From contig OU015672.1 in NCBI GenBank assembly GCA_907165275.2, forward strand, positions 62,001 to 126,000: a stretch of DNA of 64,000 bases, written 5' to 3'. The notes beneath the pieces were generated by a model, which ran no database searches, was not told the DNA's origin, and saw only the letters and a list, made by a program, of their open reading frames with translations. The stretch comes from Zygaena filipendulae. Taxonomy: Eukaryota; Arthropoda; Insecta; Lepidoptera; Zygaenidae. Position 1 is the first letter of the stretch. Each line of letters starts with the position of its first letter. The translations under genes and the position numbers were made by a program. Of this stretch, positions 1-12,500 are shown in pieces.

Positions 1-1065
1 TATGTTGAAAAAACCTTCAAAAACTAATAGTTTTAAAAAAACATACATACATACAGTCGCATGCAGAACCTCCTAATTTTTGGAAGTCGGTTACAAAGTT
101 ATTCAAGAAAGAAAAATTTAATTAAGCAAGTAGAAACATTACACAAATGAACTCATACAGAACAACATAAATGAAAACAAATAAAGAATAACAAAATAAA
201 TGAATTCAACATTATTAGTTAGGATGATCTATGACCTATCTACGAAATTTCAAGCGTCAATGATTGATTCGATTTTTCCTACGGGCCGGGCGGCGTACGC
301 GCCCTATATTGTATTATAAATCATTTAGACATGGGCTGATAAAAAAAAAAAAAACCTATATTAAAACATGATGCGATCGATTGGAAAGTCGATTCTGAGC
401 AAATTTCTTTTTAGTTTTCAGTTAATTCATTAACACGTTGTATAATAGAAAAGGACATTGGGTATTAATATTCCAAAATTTCCTTGTGAACTTCAAAATT
501 AACGCGGGTAAAACCGCGGGGAACAGCGAAAGCCGAAAACTGTCGATGAGCAGACTTCGACTGCGCCGGGAGCGTGCGTTGTGACGAAAGAACTTGTAAT
601 TTTTTAAAACCAATGGATGACGATGTTACAGAGTGAAATAAAATCCCCGTGTGATTGAATTACAGCGTGTAATTATTGGTGCACGTGCCTGCATTGTAAA
701 TTTGTAACAATTAATTTTCGATTTCGTGCGCTCGTTGCGCTTCGCCCTGCCCCGAGGCGGACGTGACATCACCAGCCCGCCCGCGCCCCTCGCGTTTTGT
801 TCTCCCCTGAGCTCGCGGATAATCCGGTACTTACGGGCGAATATTGTTATTTCGTGTATAAAATAATATGCAATTAATTTATAGACGGAGTCACCTTCGT
901 CTTGGATTTAATTTTAAAACAAGTTTTGTTACAAAAGTCGAGTTAATTGGATAGTATCGCCATAATTGCCCATTTTGAGGAAAACGACTCTAAAGATCGT
1001 GACGCCGCTGACCAGGCGGCATTTTAAACGCGTTGAATATAAAGCTATAATTTTATCGACTATCC
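1..1065. other. Non-coding DNA, no gene recognised
   Basis: AT-rich sequence with short GC-rich patches (about 280-300 and 720-840). No exon with recognisable protein similarity was found. Positions 46-105 hold a reverse-strand end of the AACCGACTTCC-type repeat seen again near 1326, 57040 and 59571. The stretch may be upstream sequence or an intron of the LRP1 gene whose last exons begin at 9303; the sequence cannot decide this. Confidence 0.5.
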
Positions 1066-1277
1066 TTACATATTACAATACAAAGTCCTCCGCCGCGACT
1101 GCCTGTCTGTCTGTCTGTTCGCGATAGACTCAAAAACTACTGAACAGATTATTAGGCGGGTTTCACCAATAGATACGAATGATTCCAGAAGAAGGTTTAT
1201 ACGTATAGTTAATCCTGGAATTCCCGCAGGAACTCTGAAAACACCGCAGGTGAACCGCAGGGAACAGCTTGTATGTA
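1066..1277 (+). repeat. SINE-like repeat copy (GGAATTCCCGCGGG family)
   Basis: Carries the block order shared by the copies: 'gcgatagactcaaaaactac', then 'atcctggaattcccgcagga', then 'ccgcaggtgaaccgcaggg', ending in an 'acagct' motif. Family membership rests on these shared blocks; the name metulj-like SINE is a tentative recollection. Confidence 0.65.
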
Positions 1278-1325
1278 ACAAAACACACGTGTCATACTTA
1301 CATGCATGGGTTCATGGGTTTTTTT

Positions 1326-1373
1326 TAACCGACTTCCAAAAAGGAGGAGGTTCTATGTTCGATTGTATGTATG

Positions 1374-1406
<33 letters not shown>

Positions 1407-1800
1407 ATGTTCACCGATTACTCGAAGACGGTTGGACCGATTTGAAAAATTCTTTTTTTGTTTGAAAGGGTATACTCCCAATTAGGTCCCATTGCCATCA
1501 AGTCGGGATCTGATAATGGGATCTTGGAGAAATCGAGGGAACTCTTCAAAAATTATAGGCACACCTATAGCGATTTGGGTATTTTTGATAGTAAATCGTT
1601 CATTTGCTTTCGGAAAGCAAACTTTGAAGAAGTGGAACTGATGATGAAGACCACAGGTGCTCATCGGAACTACTCAATAATGGGTATTTCACGGGTTCCG
1701 AATCGTTAATTTTAATATGGTTTCTAAACAATTTATGCCCGTCACAATGTGTATGGTGAAGTGGAACTGATGGTGATGTACTAGGAGAACTCCTCAACAA
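1326..1800 (+). repeat. AACCGACTTCC dispersed repeat
   Basis: Starts with 'aaccgacttccaaaaaggag', followed by a poly(T) run (about 1375-1401), then a body with 'ttcaccgattactcgaagac' and 'gaccgatttgaaaaattctt'. Ends of the same family occur at 46-105, 57035-57066 and 59571-59602, and the starting motif recurs at 1938-1955. Short open frames here are incidental. Confidence 0.6.
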
Positions 1801-1975
1801 TTAACGTCCCTGCGTCGGGAAAAGCAATATTTTGTAAAAGGTGATGAGCAGTTGATATGAGGCTGGTGTAAGTTAGAGAAATTACAAACTAAGCCACTTA
1901 AAAGCGAGAAATAAACAAAATTTTAACAAAAAAATTAAAACCGACTTCCAAAAACACAAAACTGAAAAGCTAAAA

Positions 1976-2280
1976 ATAAAAAGCTAAAAATAACAAAATA
2001 CCGATTTAATCCAAAAGACAAAAACACACGTAATATTATTATTGGTTTGTGCTACTACTGATCGGTATGAAGTCGGTGACAAGCCAAATATAGAGGGGGA
2101 AGATGGGCTAAGTCGACTCCCGCCACCAGCTCTTCGTGAGCAGAACAACCCAAGTGGGCAGACACCAGCGGGCTTGTCACCGAATTCAAACCGATCAGTG
2201 GTAGCACAAACCAATAATAATATTACGTGTGTTTTTGTCTTTTGGATTAAATCGGTATTTTGTTATTTTTAGCTTTTTAT
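1976..2280. mobile_element. Foldback element (about 115-bp arms)
   Basis: Two long inverted arms: the left contains 'aaaagctaaaaataacaaaa' and 'ttggtttgtgctactactga', and the right is their near-perfect reverse complement. The loop (about 2090-2170) is GC-richer. Both strands give nearly the same short translation, as expected of a palindrome. A single related arm lies at 56905-56997, so the sequence has dispersed. No transposase is encoded. Confidence 0.7.
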
Positions 2281-2339
2281 TTTTTTATCATATTCACTTG
2301 TATATCAGCGCCACAGAAGAGAAAATAACTGATAGAAGG

Positions 2340-2640
2340 GACATTTTCTTAGTTTAGTATGAAAACAGGCGAAAACCAGTGTCGCCGAGTGGTTTTCCCA
2401 CACAAAACTTCATCACGCACTAAAACATTCAATAACGTAAAGAAATGTATTAAACGCTTTATGGTTACGTTATTACTTAGTCACTGTTTTCAAAATTCAC
2501 AGTTTTTGAAATATTGTGGAAAATATACTTGGGATACTAGCAAAAGAAGTTTTGGGCAGGTTTGAGCATTTGCTCTAACTTCCTTTGCAACGGTGGCGCG
2601 CCTGCCTTGCCTACATGTCATCTCTAGTTAAATTATTTTC
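2340..2640 (+). repeat. Dispersed repeat, copy 1
   Basis: Shares ordered blocks with 38350-38860: a 'cacaaaactt' block, 'aaatgtattaaacgc', a 'tttgaaatattgtggaaa' block, 'gcatttgctctaacttcctt', and an end with 'catctctagttaaattatt'. No coding capacity. Probably a short retroposon, but the class is not established. Confidence 0.55.
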
Positions 2641-3880
2641 TTTATGAGCAGCCCCCTTAGCCAAGTTGACATAACGACTCTATTCCTTAGTTTTCTATGC
2701 GTTAACAATAATTGATTAATTATTTATCATAGATTGTCGACTTGGCTCAGGGGGTCCTATGAAGTTCTTGGTAAAACAAAATTCGAAATAAGCAGTAAAA
2801 TTCATTGGAACGGCTTCTGAATGGAATTCGACAAATATTTGAGCCACTTTGTGACTTTGGTCAGTTTGCACTTGGAGGCAGTCAGTCGCGCGCTGCGCTC
2901 GCCGGCGGTCGTGTCGCACGTGCAGTGTGCAGTGAGCAGTGTGCAGTGAGCAGTGAGCACCGCTCGCCGCGCTCGGCGCCGCCATGTGGAGTATGCGTCA
3001 ATGTCAATCCACACGACGACTTTACGCAACTTTAATATTATAGTTTACGATTATTACCCATTGTGTCGACATGCACCCGCGTCAGCGAGGCAATGAAACG
3101 GTGCTCTGTTGCCTTCGCGTAGTTGAGCCTTCACAAAATTAATATACAAACACTACAGCAATTAGTTAACTTTTACTTAAAATGATGAAAACCAACATCG
3201 TCTCGCGGCGACGGCGGTGGCATACGAGTGAGTTGCAAAACTGAAGCTATAACGACTCAGTGCAGTGCCCATATACCCAATTTCCATAATTTTCATTTTA
3301 TTTTTAGTAAAAATAAAATGAAAATTATGGAAATATAAATATAATAAATATAAATAATAAAAATAAAAATATACATAAATAAATATAAAAATATACAGTA
3401 AAAATTTTTTACTGTATATTTTTTTTTTGTATATCCCATATTTTTTTGTGTGATTCATCTCGTGCATTATGTACGTGTTTGGAGGACGACAGACGTGTCG
3501 CGGCTATCAAAACCGCGCTTCAAGAATAGTTGCGCGCGCGCACGCGGAGCTTCCGATTCCCGCGATGCGCGCGCAGCGGCCGGGGTGGGCTAGGTCATGG
3601 TTTTTTTCCCTAAATAACATACCTCAAAGAGTAAAATAGTAAATCATTATAATACAATCTGGCTAGCAAAAGACTGCGCTAAAAATGTGTCCAATAACAT
3701 TATGGTGCCGTGCTCCGTGGAGTTCATTCATGAAGCTTTAGCTTCCTTACTATTATAAATTGAATAGGATTGATTGAGGATTGTCAAATGGTGAAGCAGG
3801 TGTCAAAATTGTGTTATCAATTTAATTACATTTTTTAGTCTAATACTTAAATTTTTACTGTAAAGTTATAGTATTATTGT
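2641..3880. other. Non-coding DNA with GC-rich patches and perfect palindromes
   Basis: Contains a GC-rich patch with repeated 'gtgcagtgagca' units (about 2915-2960), an AT-rich block with two perfect inverted repeats (3280-3334 and about 3389-3419), and a second GC-rich patch (3525-3595). No gene recognised. Confidence 0.5.
3280..3334. repeat. Perfect 27-bp inverted repeat
   Basis: Arms 3280-3306 and 3308-3334 are exact reverse complements around one central base. About 55 bp further on, a second perfect AT-rich palindrome (about 3389-3419, 15-bp arms) is present. Confidence 0.85.
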
Positions 3881-4180
3881 TTACCAGTGCGGTGGTTATA
3901 TGTGTTGACTATTTTCTGTGTGCAGTCTCAACAGAATCAAGAATAATCGACGAAATATAGCTTCAATTTTATACCTTCTTTTCAAAATTTATAAAGTGTA
4001 CCCTACGATATCATATTGTCATTGTCAAAACTGCTGACAATTGACAGACAGCTGTCAGACACTCGACATCATTTTCAATTTGAGGGTTGCCACTCGGAGG
4101 CAGTGCTCCCTGGTTTGGGCAATTTTAGAGGACGTTGTATTTGAACACAAGTAACTGAGTCGGACAAATTGCAATCCGAC

Positions 4181-5200
4181 ATGAGCGACTGTGTAGGTTG
4201 CAAGCGAATTATATGCGGTACAGACAAATTGAATTGCTCACTATGTTCTGGCTGCTTTCACTATAAGTGCGTGGGACTTTCTAAGGAAAACTTCGGAAAA
4301 TTGTCAATGAAATCTAAGGTTGCCTGGAAATGCCCAGAGTGTAAAATACCTACTAGGAAATTTGAGAATACTCCAGTAAAAAGTCCAGAGAGCGACTGTC
4401 CATCCCCGCTGGATCGCGTCGATCAACGCTTGAGAGAGCTCGAAGAAAAGTTTTTGTTAAAAATAGACGCCTTGTTTGAGTCTCGTTCTGTGCAGTTTTG
4501 CGCGCTAAAATCAGAATTTGACGCATTACGCAACGACACAAAGCTGATTCCAGAATTGATTGAGTCGGTGCGTTTTATGTCCGCACGGTACGAAGAACTG
4601 ATAAAGGACGTGAGTGATTTGAGATCTGAAACTAAAGAGCTTCGAACTGAGAACTCCTCACTAACCAATGATCTTAAAGAACTGAATTTCAAGATAAATA
4701 TGCTAGAGTAACAGTCTCGGGAATGCAATGTAGAGCTGCAGTGCCTTCCTGAGTATACGGAGGAAAATTTAACTAAAACTGTTATGCAGCTAAGCAAGGT
4801 TGTGTCTTGCGCCCTGTATGAGAAGGAAGTGATATCTTGCTCTAGAGTGTCCAAGCGCAATAAAAATTCGACGCGTCCTCGTGCGGTCATCATCAAGTTA
4901 TCATCGGTGCGCGCTCGGGACGATCTTCTCGCATCTTGCATGAAATTCAACAAGTCCCACCCAACGGAAAAACTGAATAGTTCACATCTCGGATTGGCCG
5001 GTGATAAACAGAATATATTTGTATCAGAGCATCTCTCTCCAGGAAATCGTGCATTGCACGCACAAGCGCGTGCTTTTAAGAAAGACAATAACTATAAGTA
5101 TATTTGGGTGCGCAACGGTCGAATAATGCTAAGGAAGAGTGATTCTGATCCTGCCATTTGGGTCACTTCCGTTGATGTGCTTAAGAAATTGGACGTCTAA
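4181..5200 (+). pseudogene. LINE ORF1 (PHD-finger protein), one premature stop
   Basis: The first ATG is at 4181 and opens a Cys/His-rich finger (CVGCKRIICG, then CSLCSGCFHYKCVG and CPEC) of PHD type, followed by a heptad-rich coiled coil (about 4400-4710). A TAA at 4709-4711 interrupts the frame, which then continues open in the same frame to 5200 with a basic C-terminal domain of the type that binds RNA in LINE ORF1 proteins. The second half shows no further stop. The role, known from the family, is RNA binding and chaperoning in the retrotransposition particle. Confidence 0.8.
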
Positions 5201-5298
5201 TATTTTGTTTTTGTTTTATTTTTTTTTCCTTTTTCTTAGTTGTATTTTTGTATACATTAATTTTTTAATATTTTTTGTTTACCTACTTAGTTTTTGCA

Positions 5299-8171
5299 AT
5301 GAGTTCCCTATCGATTTATTATCAAAATGTAAGAAGTATACAGGGCAAATTATGTGAGCTCCATCAGAATAGTCTTAATTTTAACTACGATGTTATAGTT
5401 TTCACCGAAACCTGGCTAAGCGACAGTGTATTGGATGCCGAGATTCTGAACAATAATTATAACATCTTCCGCAGAGACCGCGATTCCGAAAACAGTTCAA
5501 AAGGCAAGGGTGGCGGTGTTCTTGTAGCTGTATCTAAATTGCTACCCTCTGTTCGCTTGTCCTTGTCCTTTGGATACGTATCACAACTGGACCCGATTGT
5601 TCATGCAAATATCTCTACTTGACTGCAGTATATTTACCCCCACCTATAACAACTGCAAAGATCGAATGTCAGCTCGATAGTATTAGTAATGCTTTATCTC
5701 AGATAGGAGACGGAGAGTTTCTTATTATTGGTGACTTTAACCTTCCAAACTTAACTCAACGCTTAACTAAGAATGTTCAGGATATAGACACAGGCTCTGG
5801 TCCAAATTTTTGGAATGCGATAGAAAATTTCATGGCACTTCATTGCCTTCAACAATTGAACAAAATCGTTAATGACGACGGTAACTTATTAGATTTGGTT
5901 TTTTGCTCGACACCGAACTGTGACATAAAAGAGATTTCGTCAAACCCTTTGAGTAGAGTAGATCGTTTTCATTTTCCCTTTTGCGTTAATTTTCCGCTAA
6001 GAAATAACAGCAGTAAAAACTTTTTAAAAAAGGCAGTAAGGTCCAGACCCGATTATTTTAATGCAGATTATAACAACATTAACTCCGAATTACAGAGCAT
6101 TGATTGGGACAGTACTTTTGAAACTCTGGATCACGTTAATGAAATGGTGGACAAATTTTACGATGTAATTCGGCCGCTTATTATAAAGTATGTACCCACG
6201 ATAAAACCCAAAAGCGATAAATACCCTATTTGGTACACAAATAAACTAATCAAATTAATTAGAGAAAAAGAAAAATATCGCAAGAGGTTTAAAAGGTTCA
6301 ATAATCCAATCGATGAATACGAGTTTAAGGAGGCAAGGTCTAGATGCCATAAGCAAATAAGATTTCACTACGCGCAATACCTTAAAAATATTGAAGAATC
6401 TGTTGCGAACAGGAATATGAAATCCTTCTGGTCGTATACAAGATCTAAAAGCAAAACAAACTCCACAATACCTTCTGAAATGAACTTCAACGGCAAAACT
6501 TTCTCTGACCCGAATTCAATTTGTAATGCCTTTGCGGAACATTTCGCGTCAGTGTACGCTCCCGGTGGTCTCAATTCCACTGCAGTTGTTAGCTCAAGTG
6601 ATCCTCACCGTGCTGCATTGGGCAATGTGTATTTGCCCCAGGAGGCGATTGAAAAAGCTATGAAGGGCTTGGACGTACGGAAGGGTGCGGGTCCTGATGG
6701 ACTGCCACCAGTTTTTTTATCTCGTTGTGCTATGTCTTTGTCCAAGCCACTTCACATTATATTCAACTACTCACTACTGAAAGGCGTTTTTCCTTCGATT
6801 TGGAAAACTGCAAATATAATGCCAATTCCAAAGAGCGGTAATCCCTGCGACATTGGAAATTACAGGCCTATCTCACTTTTATCCACTGTGGGAAAAGTTT
6901 TTGAATCCCTAATTTGTCCTTTTATGACGTACCACTTGAAGACGCTCTTAATACCCGAGCAGCATGGTTTTCGTTCAAAAATGTCAACCATTACTAACCT
7001 AGCAAATTTTTGTTCAACGATTAGTGACTCAGTAGACAAAGGACTTCAAGTGGATGCTGTTTACACAGACATTAGCAAGGCATTTGACAGAGTGGAGCAT
7101 AACCTACTTGTACAAAAGCTCCATGGCATGGGGATACACGGCAGTTTACTTCACTGGTTCCGCTCTTATCTTACAGGGAGATCTCAGAAGGTGGTCGCAT
7201 GTGGGTATGAATCTTCCTGCTTTCCTGCTGCTTCAGGAGTCCCGCAGGGCTCGCACCTTGGCCCTATATTGTTTCTTGCCTTTATAAACGATATATCATC
7301 AGTAATAAAATATTCTAAATTTTCACTTTTCGCGGATGATTTAAAAATTTATAAAACAATATACAGTCCTTCTGATTGTCACAATCTTCAACTAGATTTG
7401 GATGCCATTGTTGCCTGGTCATCGGATAACAGACTGCCATTAAATACAGCCAAATGCACACATATAAAATTTTGTCGAAAGAAAAACCGAATTAATTCGT
7501 GTTATTATATTCAGAACCAAAAATTAATTGAAGTCAATTGTATTCGTGATCTGGGTGTCCTGATTGATGGTCAGCTCTCCTTCAGACCACATATTGACGC
7601 CATAATCAGTAAGTCATATAAGTTGTTGGGTTTCTTGTGGAGGAACTGTAAATCATTTAAAAGCATAATTCCCTTGAAAATCGTTTTCTTCACTCTAATT
7701 CGCAGCCTCTTGGAGTACTGCTCAAGTGTTTGGAGTCCACATTACCAGCGCCATATAGATAGCTTGGAGAGAGTACAAAAACGCTTTCTCTTCTTTCTCA
7801 CGGTTCATCAAAAGAAACTTAACGTACTCCGTTCTTACGGCAGCAGGCTGACTCATTTTAATTTTATGTCGCTTCGTGACCGCCGTCTGATTATTGACCA
7901 GATCTTTTTATTTAAAATTTTGCAGGGTGACTTTGAGTGTCCAGAACTTCTTTCTAAGCTTAATTTTACCGTTCCACGCAGCAGCGCTCGCATAACCAAT
8001 TTCAAACCATTCTCAGTAAACAATTATAGAACGAATCTCGGTCACCACAGCATATTGCCTCGAATCTGTCGCAGCCACAACGAGCTGTTCCAAAGTAACC
8101 AAAAAATAGACTTGTTCAATTGTAGTCTTTACGAGTTCAAATCTATTCTGTATAAGTCTAGGAGCACATGA
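5299..8171 (+). pseudogene. LINE ORF2 endonuclease-reverse transcriptase, frameshifted
   Basis: Begins at ATG 5299 with the endonuclease start (IYYQNVRSIQGK, then FTETWLSD). A frameshift close to 5615-5622 moves the frame; the second part runs to 8171 with the endonuclease motif IIGDFNLPN. The reverse transcriptase follows, with YRPISLLSTVGKVFE, GFRSKMST, DISKAFDRV, SGVPQGSHLGP and the catalytic FADD (nt 7328-7345). The C-terminal region after the RT is conserved in length and ends shortly before the 3' tail. Apart from the frameshift, no other stop interrupts about 2.5 kb, so decay is recent. Confidence 0.85.
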
Positions 8172-8387
8172 TAAGTGGTCAATCGATAGCCTACTGATGT
8201 TTGTAAATTTAAATACTAGGTAACTACCTATGGCACCTGTATACCTTTTGCATGTTGTTTTAGCCTATTATAGGAAATACCCTAACAATGCTTTCCATAG
8301 ATTTGTACGTTGTAATTTGTAAGCTGGTGTATTTCTGTTGGCTGAATAAATGAATAAATAAATAAAAAAATAAAAGTGAAAGTGAAT

Positions 8388-8545
8388 TTGTACGCTTTCG
8401 GTTCACCCGCGGACATTTCGGAGATGCCGCGGGAATTCCGGGATAAAAAGTAATGTCCTCTGTACCCCGAGACAACGTGTATGCAAACAAATGATCGGTT
8501 GAGCCGTTAAGGCGTGAAAACGTAACAAACAAACAAACTCACTTT
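8388..8545 (-). repeat. SINE-like repeat copy
   Basis: Begins with 'ttcggttcacccgcgg' and 'gccgcgggaattccgggata', then 'gatcggttgagccgttaagg' and 'gtaacaaacaaac'. Inserted directly after the LINE tail. Confidence 0.65.
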
Positions 8546-8572
8546 CGCATATTGTAATTATGCTGAATGTAC

Positions 8573-8795
8573 TAGCTGCTCCCCGCAGTTTCACCCGCGG
8601 TAATCCTGCGGGAATTCCAGGTTACAATAGGTATAGCCTATAATCAGGAATAATGTAGCATTCGAATATTGAAAGATTTGTCGAAATCAGTCCAGTAGTT
8701 TTGAAGTCAATCAATCAAATATTTATTGTAAGTTAAATCGTAACAAACAAACAAACAAACAAACAAACAAATCTTTCCCCTTTATAATATTAGTG
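8573..8795 (-). repeat. SINE-like repeat copy
   Basis: Second adjacent copy: 'agctgctccccgcagtttca', 'ctgcgggaattccaggtt', an (ACAA)n run at about 8742-8770 and 'tttataatattagtg' at the end. Confidence 0.65.
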
Positions 8796-8799
8796 TCCC

Positions 8800-9302
8800 G
8801 CCACTTTATCAGAATTCCAGCCGGAAATCTTTATATCGGGATGAAGGTAATGTATCTGCTATTCCACGATCTAAACTATTCGCAACTAAACACCGAATAT
8901 AGGTATAACATCCCGTGTCACTCGGGGTACGGTAGCTTCCTACCAGTCGGCAGTTGGAGTTTTTTTAGAGATTAGGTACTCTCCTATATGCAAACTTACA
9001 AACTTTACCTCAATGTAGATATAAATTAGTCGAGCTCACTCGAGCGGGTTTTCCCCATTCCGTTGAGGAAATATAGGCGTTGTTGGTTTGTTTGTGTTGA
9101 GATCTCCGTGCACGTGTCGCGTCACGGCCGGCGCATGCGGACACGACCCGCCTCGCGTTCTGCGTCACGTCAGTTTTCAGTGCTCAGGATGGTTAAGCAA
9201 TAGATTCTTTTTTTTTGTATTGCGGAATTAGATTTAATTTGATGTTCATTTCTCGAATTCTTTCGTCGTATACAAATGTTTGTGTAATATTGTTAATCGC
9301 AG
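8800..9302 (+). other. Intron sequence upstream of LRP1 exon A
   Basis: No gene recognised. A GC-rich patch at 9110-9180 has no open frame that fits the LRP1 protein. The last bases (9290-9302) form the 3' splice site, a T-rich tract followed by 'aatcgcag'. Confidence 0.5.
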
Positions 9303-9536
9303 AGCCGCCCCCCACGACGACGGCGGCGGCGGCGGTGGCGTGCGGCGACGCAGCGTGCGCGCACGGCGGGCGCTGCGTGGCGGTGGGCGTGGGCGTGGGC
9401 GCGGGCGGCAACGCGGCGGTGTGCGCGTGCGTGGGCGCGTGGGGCGGCGCGGCGTGCGCGCGCTACGTGGGCCACGACCACGCGTGCGCCGCGCTGCGCT
9501 GCGCCGCGCCCGCCGTCTGCGTGTGGCCGCGCACAC
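9303..9536 (+). CDS. LRP1: LRP1 exon A (EGF-like segment)
   Basis: Acceptor 'aatcgcag' and donor GTGAGC at 9537. Starts with two bases of a split codon and ends after one. Encodes a Cys-rich EGF-like stretch (CGDAACAHGGRC, CACVGAWGGAAC) rich in Gly/Val/Ala. The donor is followed at once by CA/C-rich sequence. Confidence 0.85.
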
Positions 9537-12500
9537 GTGAGCACACACTCCACCCCACACCACCCCCCGCCCCTACACACACAAACACCCCTCCACGGAT
9601 GCAGGCGCGGCCCCACCCCCCAACTAAAGGTTGTATGATGGCCATAGCGCGAGTCGGCCTACGTTCTCTTTTACATTCGGTACATATTGCATCCTACAAA
9701 AGAGACAGCAGTTTACACAATTTATGATACCCCGACCGACACCTGTAGTACAGTGTATAGATTCACGCAAGCAAAATCGCGGGGTGACCACTAGTGGAAT
9801 AGAGTATCTTCGGAGACAGTCAAAAGAAAATATAATCCACATCAATTTGTGGGCGTGCGCATGCCCACCGTGCCCACTCGAGTGGATCGTTTGTGACTCG
9901 TGACTGACTTAAGCCGCCCTTTTTCCAGCCGACACGGAGGAGCTGGGCGCGCCGGCGTGCGTGTGCCCGGCGGGCGCGGCGTGCCCCGCACTGGGCGTGG
10001 GCGTGGGCGTGGGCGCGGTGGGCGCGTGGTCGGGGGGCGCGGCGGCGGGCGTGTCGCTGCTGCTGCTGCTGCTGCTGGGCGCGCTGGCCGCGCTGGCCGT
10101 GCTGTGGCGCCGGAGACGGTAAGTCCCACACCGCTCTGAACCATGAACCTGCACTTCTGGTTCCGCCATACATCGACTGGGTAGTTGGTCTTCACTTCAA
10201 CAAACAACACCGCGACTATCGTCGGCGGTAGGCGTAGCAGAGTTTTATTTATCGATTTTAGAAACATAGAAGATTTATGATTTGTCTATTCTTAGAACAG
10301 TGTTCTTTATGGCACGGTACGGATGGGAGTAAAACTTGATTTCCATCACGGCGTCATACGACTGCTCTACGGAAAAACAAAGCAACTGTATTTTTTTACG
10401 AAATGAGTTTTTTTTTATATTTGCCTCTTTCACGCATAACGGACCAAGTGTTCCGCGACACTCACGCAATTTTTTATTTAAACTCCGAGTTCTCATACAA
10501 TATAATAAAACATACAAGACTATAAGTAGATCTGTGCCTAACTATGGGGACATAGAAAAGGCTGATTGGAGTGCAGTAGGTCTAAGTTACTCGTAGCTAA
10601 TAGGTAAGCAATGAACTAGTGTACGCTGAGCACAGACTAAATACGTACCGATTGTGGGATTATGTTGTATGCATTGAGACGTTGTGCGGTGCGCCAGGAG
10701 CGGCGGCGCCTTCTCGCACCTGCGGCTCGCTGACAACGTGGAGATCAGCAACCCCATGTACCTGGCGGGCGAGGACGATGAGCAGCCGCCCTCGCCCTCG
10801 CCCGCGCCGCCGCCGCCGCCCCCGCCCCACCACCAGCAGCATCGCCAGCACCGCCCCGTGAGTGCACGCACCGCACACCGCACCCCACGCACCACGCCCA
10901 CACAGCTGACACAGCCGGCACTACCCCATCACCATTTATGATATTACTGACTGTTTACTGACCGCGGTGAATTCAGAGTTCCCGCAGGGATTCCGGGATA
11001 AAAGTACCATTTGTCCTATTTCAGATTATCTATTCTATCTATACATAATAAAATGCTTTGTCCTGAATGACTGACTGACGGATCAACGCCCAGCCTAAAC
11101 AGCTGATCGTAGAGACCTGAAACTTGGAGGGTGTGTTCTTTGTATGACGTAGGCATCCAATAAGAAAGGATATTTGAAAATTCAACCCTTAAGGAGGTGA
11201 AAAAGTTTGTGTGGAAAACATGTGGAACAATTCGCGGGAATTCAAAAATTATTGCGGGTGAAACCGCGCGGCTCAGCTAGTCTATACTAATATTGTAAAG
11301 AGGTAAAGTTTGTGACCTTGTACGGAGTAACTATACTGAGCCGATTTTGAAAATTCTTTTACCCATAGAATGCTACATTATCCCTGAATAACATAGGCTT
11401 TATTGTAGATCGGGATTCCCACGAGAACTCTGGAATTACCGCGGACGAAAGTCGAAACCGCGGGAAACAGCTAGTATATACTAAAGAAAAAAATGCGTTA
11501 AAAATAATACGATTTTGATCTTCAGTCGACCGCGGGCGTTCCGCAAGGATGACTCTGAGTGCATTTTCATAACGCCGATTCAATCCGTGAGGCAATCTTT
11601 CAAATATAACAATAAAAAGATCCACTAATTAGTCTAAAAGTGCATTAATTTCATAATTAACTCGGAGTAACGTACCACACACTCATCTAAAGTGCATTAC
11701 TTAGTTCCACTCCGCCGCCGATGTTACCCACCTATACTTAGCTCGCGGATCTTCAACGTGGCGATTGAAATTAAATAATTGGCTGCCACAATCCCCAACC
11801 TGGTATTGTAGTGGCTCACGTAACCTTCGGAGTTCCCCCGGGATTTCTTTAGAGTATCGAGATAAAAGTACCTATGGCGCCTTCTGGCACTTGCGCCGTG
11901 ATAGACAAACAAACACTTTATTGACTAGTTATGGTTACGGGATGGGTGTATTTGTGGTGCATTACGAGAGCTAGACTACAGCGCTGCCGCGTGTTCTCTC
12001 GCGTTTGCAGAACGGCAACGGGACCCACTTCGCGAACCCCGTGTACGAGAGCATGTACGCGCCGCTGCGGCGGAACCCCACTGAGGTAACTACACACACG
12101 CGCGCGCACACGCGCACACGCACACATGCTCGGACGGACGCACGCACACACGCCCACAGGCACGTACTCACACGCGTACAAAAAAATTCGATATAAGATT
12201 AAATCACAAGAATAGGAAACAAAATTGCAACAAATGAGTCATCTCTACACTAATAATGTTTTGTAAAATGTTATGATAATTTGACATTGAATTTGACTCA
12301 CAAATAGGTTATGCAATCAATTTATTAACAACATAATAATATAATACTCGTACTATACATAATTAAAAAAAAATTGTGGTAAATTTATTAAAAATTTAGG
12401 TATAAATAACAACAACATACGTAGTTGAGTCACAGACACTAAAAATTAAATTTTGATTGTGTAACTCGTTGCAAATTAATAAACTGTACATATTATATGT

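Larger units (their letters stand above)
3880..8375 (+). mobile_element. Non-LTR (LINE) retrotransposon, CR1/Jockey group, decayed
   Basis: A two-ORF LINE: ORF1 with a PHD-type zinc finger and coiled coil, ORF2 with apurinic-type endonuclease and reverse transcriptase, then a short 3' UTR ending in an A-rich 'aataaatgaataaataaata' tail. The PHD-finger ORF1 plus endonuclease-RT layout is typical of CR1-like families such as Daphne; exact clade assignment needs an RT tree. The 5' boundary is uncertain (5' UTR probably begins between 3880 and 4090). One internal stop in ORF1 and one frameshift in ORF2 indicate an inactive copy. It lies upstream of the LRP1 terminal exons on the same strand, probably in an LRP1 intron. 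Confidence 0.85.
10858..12010 (+). other. LRP1 intron filled with SINE-like repeats
   Basis: Holds a partial SINE signature near 10965-11005 and two complete copies (11041-11281, 11282-11475). The remainder (11476-12010) shows degenerate signatures, for example 'ttcccccgggatttctttag' at about 11833. No exon. Confidence 0.5.

Noticed and set aside
9246..9616. Arg- or Ala-rich open frames on the reverse strand opposite LRP1 exon A
   Set aside because: Shadows of a very GC-rich exon; no domain or splice support.
9920..10140. Glycine/arginine-rich frame overlapping LRP1 exon B
   Set aside because: Alternative frame of the transmembrane exon; the LRP1 frame has a clear domain and splice fit.
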